Source: SABY01 sp964593705 (GTDB lineage: Bacteria; Bacteroidota; Bacteroidia; Bacteroidales; 4484-276). From it: a stretch of 64,000 nucleotides of DNA. Under the pieces are notes generated by a model. The model did not search any database. It was not told where the DNA came from and worked only from the letters and a program-made list of their open reading frames with translations. Position numbers and translations under genes: made by a program. Below, piece after piece: positions 26,266-34,654 of this stretch (position 1 is the stretch's first letter; each line of letters opens with the position of its first letter). The DNA is taken from positions 17,450 through 81,449 of the forward strand of contig CAZQIV010000010.1 of NCBI GenBank assembly GCA_964593705.1. The letters are read 5' to 3'.

Positions 26266-27468
26266 TTAAAGTCCCATTTCCTTAGCTATCTTTTTGGGGA
26301 TGGTGTTTTTGTTTACCATAATATCGATGGTTTTGTAGCGTACAAAAGCTTCGGATGCATAGAAATATCCATAGTAGATGTGGCCTTTGGTGCCCCACGA
26401 ATTTTTGATGATATAGTATTTCATTCCGTTCTGATCGTTGGCTGTGCCAACTATTTCCATTCCGTGATCATCTGTTGTAGAATAATTGTCGAAGTCTTTT
26501 TGGCGTAATTCCTGGGTAATTACTTTTTCCTTTACTGGTTCGTCAAAGCTGTAAAGCATTTCGCTTTTTTCTTTTTTGGTCAGTTTTTCCCATTTTTCTT
26601 TTTCGGTTCCTGATAAATCATTTTTATCATCATCGGGAACTACAGCAATGCCGTTACTCCACGAAAATCCTTTTTCGCTAATATCGGCACCCCATGCTAC
26701 AGTATGTCCTTTTTCGAGCGAATTATCAATAACCGCCATCATTTCATCAAGAGGAACATTATAGATTTCTCCAAGTCTCCAGTTGTCGGGTACTTCGAGA
26801 ATAAATTCCTTATAAAATGGATGATGGGTGTATGAGCCAATTTCAACATAATCGTTCATATCGAGCCCAAGTTCGGCTGCAAAAGATTTTGGTGTGTATT
26901 CTTTTCCGTTGTAGGTAAAGGTTTCAGGATATTCACCAATGTATGCATCCAACAATCCATCAAACCCATTTCCCCAAACGGGTGTAAGTTTTTTGTTTTT
27001 ATTTTCGATAACACCTTTCATATAGTCGCCAAAAACCTCATCCATTTCGCCATGCACAAAATATTCTTCACCGATTACAAGGCCGTTAAATACAGATTCA
27101 GGAACAACTCCCTTTTCAAGGATAACTTGAGTTACATCGTGAAATGCACCACCACCACCAAAATTGAGGTTTCCATGCCAGCGAACATATTGATCAGCTT
27201 TTTGCTGATATGAAACCCTGATAATAAAAGCTTCAGAAAGGTCATATTCACCTTTTCCCTCCTTTAACAGCTCCGACTCAAGAAAGGCAAGGCCCGAATA
27301 GCTCCAGCAGGTTCCCGAGCGGTATTGATTTTTAACAGGAGTATTGTCGAGCCTGATAAGATCAGTAAATTCATACCCGTGTTTCTTTTTGTTTTCTTCC
27401 TGGGCAATACCCGGAAAAGCGATCATTAATGCCATGATCAGGGAGGTGATTGAGAGAATTTTTGTCAT
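26266..27468 (-). CDS. Secreted C1-family cysteine peptidase (bleomycin hydrolase/PepC-like)
   Basis: 400 residues. A signal peptide (1-22) is followed by the papain-type triad: C54 in YRSGTCWSYSG, H335 in TTDDHGMEIVG and N356 in IIKNSWG. The long insertion between Cys and His is typical of the C1B aminopeptidases PepC and bleomycin hydrolase, which are normally cytoplasmic. A signal peptide makes this a periplasmic or secreted variant, a form well represented in Bacteroidota. Role inferred: peptide trimming for nutrition. It has its own promoter and terminator. Confidence 0.9.
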   Translation of the reverse strand: MTKILSITSLIMALMIAFPGIAQEENKKKHGYEFTDLIRLDNTPVKNQYRSGTCWSYSGLAFLESELLKEGKGEYDLSEAFIIRVSYQQKADQYVRWHGNLNFGGGGAFHDVTQVILEKGVVPESVFNGLVIGEEYFVHGEMDEVFGDYMKGVIENKNKKLTPVWGNGFDGLLDAYIGEYPETFTYNGKEYTPKSFAAELGLDMNDYVEIGSYTHHPFYKEFILEVPDNWRLGEIYNVPLDEMMAVIDNSLEKGHTVAWGADISEKGFSWSNGIAVVPDDDKNDLSGTEKEKWEKLTKKEKSEMLYSFDEPVKEKVITQELRQKDFDNYSTTDDHGMEIVGTANDQNGMKYYIIKNSWGTKGHIYYGYFYASEAFVRYKTIDIMVNKNTIPKKIAKEMGL

Positions 27469-27504
27469 TTGATTTATTTTAAATTATGAGAAATATTTAA
27501 CCGC

Positions 27505-27512
27505 CAAAATTA
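27505..27512 (-). promoter_or_regulatory. -7 promoter element of the C1 peptidase gene
   Basis: TAATTTTG on the minus strand, 36 bases before the ATG. It begins immediately downstream of the preceding terminator. Confidence 0.5.
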
Positions 27513-27515
27513 AAT

Positions 27516-27548
27516 AAAAAAAAGGCTATCAAATACATGATAGCCTTT
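27516..27548 (-). terminator. Intrinsic terminator, probably bidirectional in form
   Basis: A perfect 11-bp stem AAAGGCTATCA/TGATAGCCTTT (27521-27531 and 27538-27548) with a six-base loop has T residues beyond it on the minus strand. It would end minus transcripts from the receiver gene about 200 bases upstream. The stretch 27549-27745 shows no other signal. Confidence 0.75.
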
Positions 27549-27745
27549 AAAATACCGATTTTCCCCATATTTACCCCCTAGCATATTTTGAAGAATTGCT
27601 TTCGCAAATATCTGTCTGGAGAACTACAAGTTAAAAATAGTAGTTAATCAAGTTAATATTGATTAAAATTTCATGACAGATATAACCCGGTATTTTTTTA
27701 ACCTAAAAAACCCAGTCATTATGAAAACCTTATCTTAATATCGAA

Positions 27746-28213
27746 TTAAACAATGAACGATTCGAAAATTTTATTTCCAGCATTTACTTTTCCGCATAGG
27801 GCATTATTGTAAATTTCAAGCAGCATTTCATTTTTTAATGGTTTCATCATAAATCCCTTAACCATTTCAAATTTTAAAGCCTTTCGGTAATCGGAAAAAA
27901 ACTGCGATGATGTAAGTATTATTAGTTGGATTTTAGTTTTGCTTTTTACAATTAAATCACTAAACTGCGGGATAAAATCCCATCCTTTAGCTTCATCCAT
28001 CATCACTTCAAGAAGTATTAAGTTTGGAATCATCGCAGATTCTTTTCCTAAGTGTTGCCCGAGAAATTCTAGTGCGTCATTAGTATCGTAATATTCAATA
28101 ATGTCTTGTTCTTCAACAACAGATTTCAACTTCATTTTCGAAAGCATTACACTAAACGGATCATCATCTATGAGCATGATTCGCTTTGGTATGTGCTGAA
28201 GTTCATTGTCCAT
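27746..28213 (-). CDS. Atypical receiver-domain protein with Glu at the phosphorylation site
   Basis: 155 residues with a single receiver fold. IDDD (15-18) forms the acid pocket, the TSS switch and MMKPLKN lysine are present, but the acceptor position reads LILLEVMMDE, placing Glu (E69) where Asp is expected. Glu at this site often mimics the phosphorylated state, so the protein may be constitutively active or act as a fixed scaffold. No output domain. It stands alone with its own promoter; the next receiver gene lies 120 bases upstream. Confidence 0.85.
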   Translation of the reverse strand: MDNELQHIPKRIMLIDDDPFSVMLSKMKLKSVVEEQDIIEYYDTNDALEFLGQHLGKESAMIPNLILLEVMMDEAKGWDFIPQFSDLIVKSKTKIQLIILTSSQFFSDYRKALKFEMVKGFMMKPLKNEMLLEIYNNALCGKVNAGNKIFESFIV

Positions 28214-28238
28214 TGTTTCAAACTTTACTAATTATTTA

Positions 28239-28246
28239 CAAAAGTA
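28239..28246 (-). promoter_or_regulatory. -7 promoter element of the Glu-receiver gene
   Basis: TACTTTTG on the minus strand, 25 bases before the ATG at 28213. No clear -33 at the expected distance. Confidence 0.5.
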
Positions 28247-28333
28247 GCACATCAATAAACAATAATAAACCCGTAAAAAACGTATTTTTCAAGTAGGTAA
28301 AAACACCTATTAGCATCAGAATATCCCTCGCAA

Positions 28334-28726
28334 TTATCCAACTTCAATACTTACATACCGCTCCCCTTTTTGAATGGCAGCAAGGGCATCTTTCATTTCA
28401 TTTCTCGATTTATCTACAAGTAAATACGCAGAAGCTCCGGCTTGCATTATTGGTCTTACCAAGCTTAATTCGTTGTAGATATGAAGGGCAATAATTTTAG
28501 GTTTTGGAAAAACTTCCCTGATTTCGGCAATGAGTAACCTTGTGTTTTTTTTGATGCTTGTAAGATCTATAACAATAATATCAGCATCCCCGAGCTTTTT
28601 AATTTCATTTGTATTCATTGGTTTTTCATAATCTACAGCACAAACCTCAAAATCAGTTTCCTCGTTTAGGGATTCACTTATGGCTTTTCTCACACCAATA
28701 TTTTGACCAATAACTGCTATTTTCAT
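28334..28726 (-). CDS. NarL-type receiver domain without DNA-binding domain
   Basis: 130 residues resembling the receiver half of NarL/FixJ regulators: MKIAVIGQN, IIVIDLTS with D54 as acceptor candidate, then GASAYLLVDKSRNEMKDALAAIQKGERYVS. The N-terminal acidic pair that binds magnesium is replaced by GQN, and translation stops where the linker to an HTH domain would begin. It is either a phosphorylation-independent receiver or the stump of a full regulator. Both receivers on this stretch are atypical. Confidence 0.8.
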   Translation of the reverse strand: MKIAVIGQNIGVRKAISESLNEETDFEVCAVDYEKPMNTNEIKKLGDADIIVIDLTSIKKNTRLLIAEIREVFPKPKIIALHIYNELSLVRPIMQAGASAYLLVDKSRNEMKDALAAIQKGERYVSIEVG

Positions 28727-28745
28727 AAATGAGGAAATTAATTCT

Positions 28746-28753
28746 CAAAAGTA
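28746..28753 (-). promoter_or_regulatory. -7 promoter element of the NarL-type receiver gene
   Basis: TACTTTTG on the minus strand, 19 bases before the ATG at 28726, implying a leader of about ten bases. Confidence 0.5.
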
Positions 28754-28840
28754 AAAAAGTGTATTCTGATATGTTTAAGTAAAATAGCTTAGTTTTTAAA
28801 TATGTAAAACTACCTATCACGCGATGTAAATGAAATGTCC

Positions 28841-28848
28841 TACCTTTG
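28841..28848 (+). promoter_or_regulatory. -7 promoter element of the NUDIX gene
   Basis: TACCTTTG, 15 bases before the ATG at 28864. It contains the alternative TTG start at 28846, which is thereby excluded if the box is used. Predicted leader under ten bases. Confidence 0.55.
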
Positions 28849-28863
28849 AAAAAATATCTTGCA

Positions 28864-29325
28864 ATGGCTTACACTTATAATTATCCAAGGGCATCTGTTA
28901 CTGTAGATATTGTAATACTATGCCCGCATGAAAAACAAACAAAGCTGTTACTCATCCAGCGGGGAAATGAGCCTTACAAAAATAAATGGGCTTTCCCCGG
29001 CGGCTTTATTGAAATGGATGAAATGTTGGTGGAATCGGCTGTGCGAGAACTGCACGAGGAGACAGGATTACAGGGAGTAAAGCTACAACAGTTCCGGGCT
29101 TATGGCGATCCGGGGCGGGACCCCAGAGGCAGAACAGTGTCGGTGGTTTTTTATGGATTTACTGATATTAAAAACTCAATTGTAGCCGGGTCTGATGATG
29201 CAAAAAATGCAGCTTGGTTTAGCCTCGACAATATCCCTGACATGGCTTTTGATCATAATTTAGTGCTGGATGAGTTGATCGGTTTTTTGAAAATTAACAC
29301 TGAACAGAAAATTTGCCAAGACTAA
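28864..29325 (+). CDS. NUDIX hydrolase
   Basis: 153 residues with a full NUDIX box, GGFIEMDEMLVESAVRELHE then ETGL (consensus Gx5Ex7REUxEExGU). A WAFPGG lead-in and the downstream AYGDPGRDPRGRTVSVVFYG resemble ADP-ribose or 8-oxo-dGTP type enzymes. It cleaves a nucleoside diphosphate linked to another group; the substrate cannot be read from sequence. The start is set by the promoter overlap. It converges on the polysaccharide locus and is the last plus-strand gene in the window. Confidence 0.92.
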   Translation: MAYTYNYPRASVTVDIVILCPHEKQTKLLLIQRGNEPYKNKWAFPGGFIEMDEMLVESAVRELHEETGLQGVKLQQFRAYGDPGRDPRGRTVSVVFYGFTDIKNSIVAGSDDAKNAAWFSLDNIPDMAFDHNLVLDELIGFLKINTEQKICQD

Positions 29326-29362
29326 TAGTTGACTAAAAAACGATTTTTGTGCCCACTTTGGC

Positions 29363-30394
29363 TCAGGACGAAAAATAGTGATTTTTGTTGACCATCAAAA
29401 CAGGTCTTTTAGGATTATAATCAGTATCGGCCAATTGGAGTCCTGCCGAAATAGCGCCAACAGCAAACAGGCGTTCAACAGCGTGGGCCAGGGTTCCGTC
29501 TTTCTGGCCTTCTTCAATTTCAAAGTCGTTCCCGGAAAGGCCAAGATCCAAAATTGGAACTAAAACTTCCTTACGGGCATAAAACATCGAACCGGCAACA
29601 AAATTCAGATCACTCAATTTATCATCTGCCACCTCCATTCGATTGCTTAAAACTTTAACTATTTCACCATTTGAACCATAATAATTTTGCATCGACAAAA
29701 TATTTTCCGAGGGGCCAATTATTCCAACATCAGGATTATTATTAAAAATGCTTACAGCAGCATCTATCCTGCCTTTACCAATTAGTTTCAAAAACAAATC
29801 GTTCCGCCAGTGAACCCGGCGATTCAGGTGGTTTGAACCTTTGGTATGAAGTTTTAATATCAAATCATTTCCATCGGCAAATACCCGGGGCAATATTTTT
29901 AAAAATGGCAGGATATCCCTTCCATGATTATTTGTATGCAAAAATTTTACAGATTGTATTTTTTCAGGAATTACATGCTTGTATTTGTCAAGGATACTTT
30001 GTGGGCCGGTTAAATAGAGTGTCAATTTTACATCGTGTTCCTGCGACAGCAGTTCAAGGATTTCATCAAATATTGATGAGTAGAAAACATGAACAACAAT
30101 AGCTACTTTTATGTATTTTTTGCCGGCAGGCACAGACCCGGATGAAGAGATTTGAATAGGATAAGAATTGAAAATTTTTCGCTTCCAGAATTCCGGCAAC
30201 AGCACATTTAAATGCGTGTTTTTGTAAACCCGCGCATTTTTCCAGTTCAAATAAATACCCCATCGTTTAAAAAAGAAAGGAAAGCACGTAAAAAGGATGT
30301 ACTTAAGTTCCTCTTTGGTTGAGCGCCTAAGTGGAAAATATTTCCATAAGGTGTCGAAATTGTAAAACTTATATGATGGATTATTTTGTACCAT
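29363..30394 (-). CDS. Rhamnan synthesis F (RgpF) family glycosyltransferase-like protein
   Basis: 343 residues. The RgpF domain (about 100-335) shows VAIVVHVFYSSIFDEI, NNHGRDILPFL, LILKLHTKGSNH, WRNDLF and FVAGSMFYARKE, then DGTLAHAVERLF. RgpF proteins are glycosyltransferases of rhamnose-containing surface polysaccharides. The N-terminal 95 residues have no motif I recognise. It is the most downstream gene of the locus, nine bases after the GT2 gene. The same domain recurs inside the 1376-residue fusion at 56578. Confidence 0.88.
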   Translation of the reverse strand: MVQNNPSYKFYNFDTLWKYFPLRRSTKEELKYILFTCFPFFFKRWGIYLNWKNARVYKNTHLNVLLPEFWKRKIFNSYPIQISSSGSVPAGKKYIKVAIVVHVFYSSIFDEILELLSQEHDVKLTLYLTGPQSILDKYKHVIPEKIQSVKFLHTNNHGRDILPFLKILPRVFADGNDLILKLHTKGSNHLNRRVHWRNDLFLKLIGKGRIDAAVSIFNNNPDVGIIGPSENILSMQNYYGSNGEIVKVLSNRMEVADDKLSDLNFVAGSMFYARKEVLVPILDLGLSGNDFEIEEGQKDGTLAHAVERLFAVGAISAGLQLADTDYNPKRPVLMVNKNHYFSS

Positions 30395-30402
30395 AATATT
30401 GG

Positions 30403-32331
30403 TTAAATACCCTCAATTCGTGGAGGCCAGGCAAGGCCAAAATTTTCATTTTCAAGGGTCAGGTTTGGAGAATAAGCAGGATCGTTCCTTATCAGCTTGC
30501 CCCACTTTTGCAGCATAAAATCATTTTCTTTCATAAATCGTTCTATCTTGTCGGGGTGAAAATCGTTTCCACGAGAAACGCTTTCGTGATGATACAACTC
30601 AGCGTAAGTAGTCCAGACAATCCTGTAGCCCAGGGCTTTAATTTTTAAGCATAAGTCCACATCATTGAATGCAACAGTAAGATTTATTTCGTCAAATCCT
30701 TCTGCCTCTACAAAAATCTTTTTTTGAACTAACATGCATGCAGCTGTAACAGCCGAAAATTCCTGTATTACATTTGTCCGGTTGAAGTAGCTTACATCAT
30801 TCTTTTCTAAATATTTATGACTATGCCCTGCCACACCGCCAATTCCTAAAATCACCCCCGCATGTTGCAAGCTATCGTTTGGATACCACAATTTGGCACC
30901 CACTACCCCCACCCCTGGTTGTACGGCGTGGCCAACCATTTCAGAAAGCCAATCAGGACTTATCACTTCAGTATCATCATTCAAAAAACAAATATATTCT
31001 CCTCTTGCATTTTTTACGGCCTGGTTATTTATCGCCGAAAAATTAAAGGGTCGTGTATCAGAAATGATTTTAACATGATTTTGATTTGTTAATTCCAAAA
31101 GAAAAGCTTTCGTTTCGGGATCGTCAGAATTATTATCCACAACAAGAACTTCAAAATTGGGCCAGGTGGTTTTAGAAATTATGCTTTCGATACAATTTGT
31201 AAGTATCTTTTTGTTGTTTTTTGAAGGAATAATAATGCTAATCTTTGGAGGATTATCAGGCAGGCAATACTTAACCCTATAAGCCAGCGATGGCATTAAT
31301 TCGACCTTTGCACTTACCTTAATTCGTTTTAGATGTTCTTCAAGGGCTTTTATACCGGCGGCGAGAGCATACTTTTTAATTTCAGATCCCGAGGAGGTAC
31401 TTTTTTGATGTACCCGCCAATGATATAAAATTCGAGGGATATGATAAATCTGATTGTGATTGATTTTTTCAATAAAGCGAAGCGCCAGGTCGTAGTCCTG
31501 CGAGCCTTCAAAGCCCTGACGAAAGCCACCGATTTTTTTCACAATTTCGGCATGATAAACACCGAGGTGACTGATCATATTTTGCGACAGAAACAGGCTA
31601 TAATTCCAATTGCATTTAAAGTAAGGATCCTTGCGCCATCCCTTCATGGTAATTTTGTCTTCGTCAGAATAGATAAGACGAGCCTCTGAATTTTTATTAA
31701 TGGTTTCGGCAACCCAAAATAGCGCATCTTGAGTTAATAAGTCGTCATGATCCAATAATGTTATCCAATTTCCACCCGCCAATTCCAATGCACTGTTTGA
31801 TGCAGCAGAGATATGGCCGTTTTCACTACGAAAATGAACTTTAATTCGTGGGTCAAGATGCTGATAATGCTTTAATACTTCAACAATTTCAGGATTGGTG
31901 GAGGCATCATCTGCAATGCACAGCTCCCAATTTTGATAAACCTGTGCTAAAACCGATTCGATGGCAGCTTTTAACCATTTGGGATGTGGATTGTAAACCG
32001 GCAGTATTATCGAAATGAGAGGTGTTTGGTGAAAGGATATTATTAATCGTTTCAAACGCAAAGCTTTTTTGTGGTCAAAATTTGAATAAAGCCTGATCCA
32101 CTTTTGGTAATCTCCGGTATCAATTTGATAATTGCTATTTATTTTTGCATGGCGAAAAACATACCCAGCTTTTTCAATAAGTCCTAAAAAACCCTGATCC
32201 TGATACACATTATGCATTTTTTTTAACAAAACCCCCAGCCCGCCAAGTTTTACAATAAATTGCAGAATAAATCCAATCGAATAAAACAGCTTTGTGATTT
32301 TACCCAAAATTGAGTTAAGTATTTTATTCAT
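30403..32331 (-). CDS. Glycosyltransferase with two GT2 domains
   Basis: 642 residues. A basic, hydrophobic N-terminus (about 1-40) is followed by GT2 domain one (about 110-330; ISIILPVYNPHPKW, DDAST, LLDHDDLL). GT2 domain two (about 365-620) has ISIIIPSKNNKKIL, VDNNSDD, FLNDDTEV and a rhamnosyltransferase-like end. Paired GT2 domains usually add two sugars of a repeat. Translation may start at ATG 32331 or the adjacent GTG 32334; either way it overlaps the membrane-protein gene by a few bases, indicating coupling. Confidence 0.92.
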   Translation of the reverse strand: MNKILNSILGKITKLFYSIGFILQFIVKLGGLGVLLKKMHNVYQDQGFLGLIEKAGYVFRHAKINSNYQIDTGDYQKWIRLYSNFDHKKALRLKRLIISFHQTPLISIILPVYNPHPKWLKAAIESVLAQVYQNWELCIADDASTNPEIVEVLKHYQHLDPRIKVHFRSENGHISAASNSALELAGGNWITLLDHDDLLTQDALFWVAETINKNSEARLIYSDEDKITMKGWRKDPYFKCNWNYSLFLSQNMISHLGVYHAEIVKKIGGFRQGFEGSQDYDLALRFIEKINHNQIYHIPRILYHWRVHQKSTSSGSEIKKYALAAGIKALEEHLKRIKVSAKVELMPSLAYRVKYCLPDNPPKISIIIPSKNNKKILTNCIESIISKTTWPNFEVLVVDNNSDDPETKAFLLELTNQNHVKIISDTRPFNFSAINNQAVKNARGEYICFLNDDTEVISPDWLSEMVGHAVQPGVGVVGAKLWYPNDSLQHAGVILGIGGVAGHSHKYLEKNDVSYFNRTNVIQEFSAVTAACMLVQKKIFVEAEGFDEINLTVAFNDVDLCLKIKALGYRIVWTTYAELYHHESVSRGNDFHPDKIERFMKENDFMLQKWGKLIRNDPAYSPNLTLENENFGLAWPPRIEGI

Positions 32332-33685
32332 CACGATCTTTAAAGAAGTTAAGGTTCTTTTTTTCCAAAAATTTAAGTTTGGATACTATTCTTTCATTTT
32401 CAGGATACACTTTAAAATTCGCCGTCTTATTGCAGAATTCAATATCATGATGTTTCAAATAACATTCAACCCAGGCTTTTTTGCCTTGCCTGTACCAGTT
32501 GATGGATTGTTTTTCAGCTGTAGATAAAACCTCTTTCCTTACAAACAGTAAAATTACTGCTGAAATAAGCAGGTATCTTTGCCAAAGTTTAAACTTTGGA
32601 TTATTACTAAGTTCCAGATACACAAAATAAAGTGCTAAAATCCCGGGTATGGCATAGGGTACATATCGGGATGACAAAGCTGTTTCAAACCCAAGACAAA
32701 CCCTGCCAACAGCAGTAAAAAAAGTAAAAAGAAGGGTAAAGGAAGACAGGTAGAAAATTATCATGCTTTTATTGCTTAGATAGCTGATAAAACTATAAAC
32801 ACTATAACAACATATCGCTATCAAGCCCAGGAATATTATAGAGCAGAATACTCTGTTAACCAAAAAAACGATTCTAATATTGGGGAATTTATCTATCCCT
32901 AAAGCATGTCCGAATTGTATTGAAATAAACTTTACATATTCAAAGGGTTTGTCGTGTGGAAACTCAAAACAATCGGCGGCAGGTGCATTGGTGTAATTTA
33001 TAAAAAACGACAAAAAGAATAAACATGCCATGATAAGGGAAACAATAGCCACAACCCTGATTTTAAAAGTTGTTGCTTTGAGCGAGAAATAGACCAACAA
33101 AAGTATTATTGGAATGCCCGAAAATAATGCAAACCCTGTATAGCTTGTCAGGAAAACTAATAGAGCCATTAAAATAACTTTGAGTACTTGCCTGCTCATG
33201 GTGAGAATATATGCTGAAACTGTGACCAAAAAAACAGGTACCGTTCCATGAGCCGGATTGGGGGTCCCAATAAAAGTTTCGTATTGTAATAATGAAAAGT
33301 ATGCCAATGGGATAACAATATCGATCCAGCTAAATTTACCCCATAGGCATCGTTTAATTTCCATGGCTATCAGGCAGGAAATCGCATAAACGCCTATCGA
33401 TATAAAAACATCAACCCTGACATTCCAGCCTGAAAGTGGATAAACAACAGCCGTAAGCAAACCACCCAAGCCCTGTCGGTGTGGTCCATGCTGGCTCGCG
33501 AATACTTCCCAAAAATTTATTTTGTCTTTAAACAAAGGTTCTAAAAAATCCCATTGATCCCAAAACAAAACATTTACCGAGTTAATATTTACGAACCAGA
33601 TTAACCTGATTAACAAAGCCAGGTAAACTGAGAATACCACCATAATGGAAATTTTATTCCCGGTTTTAATATTTGAAAAATTCAC
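32324..33685 (-). CDS. Polytopic membrane protein, GT-C-like
   Basis: 453 residues with about eleven hydrophobic helices. The first external loop carries FWDQWDFLEP, an acidic motif of the kind used by GT-C lipid-linked sugar transferases, and HGPHRQGLGG follows. It probably transfers a sugar from a polyprenyl carrier on the periplasmic side, but no precise family is certain. The start is GTG; the next Met is 14 residues in. The 141-base gap to the permease gene has no gene. Confidence 0.75.
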   Translation of the reverse strand: MNFSNIKTGNKISIMVVFSVYLALLIRLIWFVNINSVNVLFWDQWDFLEPLFKDKINFWEVFASQHGPHRQGLGGLLTAVVYPLSGWNVRVDVFISIGVYAISCLIAMEIKRCLWGKFSWIDIVIPLAYFSLLQYETFIGTPNPAHGTVPVFLVTVSAYILTMSRQVLKVILMALLVFLTSYTGFALFSGIPIILLLVYFSLKATTFKIRVVAIVSLIMACLFFLSFFINYTNAPAADCFEFPHDKPFEYVKFISIQFGHALGIDKFPNIRIVFLVNRVFCSIIFLGLIAICCYSVYSFISYLSNKSMIIFYLSSFTLLFTFFTAVGRVCLGFETALSSRYVPYAIPGILALYFVYLELSNNPKFKLWQRYLLISAVILLFVRKEVLSTAEKQSINWYRQGKKAWVECYLKHHDIEFCNKTANFKVYPENERIVSKLKFLEKKNLNFFKDRDE

Positions 33686-33826
33686 AATTATTTCTTTAGA
33701 AAAATTATATTTCTATCAGTTATTTTGTTGACTTTCAAGTCCACTTTTCCGGATAGGCAAAGTAAATATTTTTTTAACCTTAAACTCATCGATCGAAAAT
33801 AATGAGATTTATTGGAGTTAAACTTA

Positions 33827-34642
33827 TTAAAGCTCATCACCAAAATCCGGTTTGAGTTTATTAAAAGTATAAATTCCGACAAAAAAGATTGTTAAAGTGA
33901 TTGCCCAGAAATAGGCATTCATTTCGGGAAATTCGAAAAACCACCGCTCTTCGAGAAAAGTGTAGCGGTAGCCTTCGGTGATATAAAAAAACGGGTTGAG
34001 CAAAGCGATGTAGCGATAGCTGCCTTCGAGCATAGTGTAGGGCCAAATAATGGGCGTTGCCCAAAACAGCATGGTAACAATGATATTTACAATGTGGGCC
34101 ATGTCCTTGACAAATACATTAACGGATGCCACAAACAAAGCAATGCCCGAGAGCAGGAAAACCATTACAAAGAGGTAATAAAATATCTGAATCCAGTAAA
34201 TGGTAGGGTTGATGCCGTAACTCAGGACAAGGAGCAAAATGGTGATCGCAATCAAAATGAGATGCACCAACAACCCGGAAAATATTTTGATGAGTGGAAT
34301 CATGCCGACCTGGAAGTTGGCTTTTTTTATAATATATCCATATTCGATAATGGCCATACACGCCACAATCATGGTTTGGCTAATGTAGAGCCAGGGGATT
34401 ATGCCAACAATCATCCATAAAGCAAAGGGCAATCCTGTGGCGGTAGTCCCGGCACGCAGCCCAAAAGTAAAGGCAAACCAGATAACCAAAATATATACTG
34501 CCGGCTGGATAAAGGCCCAGGGCAGCCCGATGAACGAAGACAAGTAGCGGCTTTTAAAATCCCGTATTACAAGCGTTTTTAAAATATAGTGCTGTTGAAT
34601 GATTCCTTTGAAAATCAAAAAAAGTTCCTTAATACTATTCAT
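33827..34642 (-). CDS. wzm: Polysaccharide ABC exporter permease (Wzm/TagG type)
   Basis: 271 residues from ATG 34642; a TTG at 34654 would abut the previous stop. The cytoplasmic N-terminus FKSRYLSSFIGLPWAFIQP is the ABC-2 polysaccharide export signature, followed by six membrane helices. It pairs with the ATPase gene ending 12 bases upstream. It moves a finished, lipid-linked glycan across the inner membrane, which implies ABC-dependent rather than Wzx/Wzy assembly. Confidence 0.93.
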   Translation of the reverse strand: MNSIKELFLIFKGIIQQHYILKTLVIRDFKSRYLSSFIGLPWAFIQPAVYILVIWFAFTFGLRAGTTATGLPFALWMIVGIIPWLYISQTMIVACMAIIEYGYIIKKANFQVGMIPLIKIFSGLLVHLILIAITILLLVLSYGINPTIYWIQIFYYLFVMVFLLSGIALFVASVNVFVKDMAHIVNIIVTMLFWATPIIWPYTMLEGSYRYIALLNPFFYITEGYRYTFLEERWFFEFPEMNAYFWAITLTIFFVGIYTFNKLKPDFGDEL

Positions 34643-34654
34643 ATATCTAAGCAA

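Noticed and set aside
33688..33882. 64-codon minus-strand ORF overlapping the permease gene end
   Set aside because: It overlaps the well-supported wzm 3' end, has no start context and no recognisable features.
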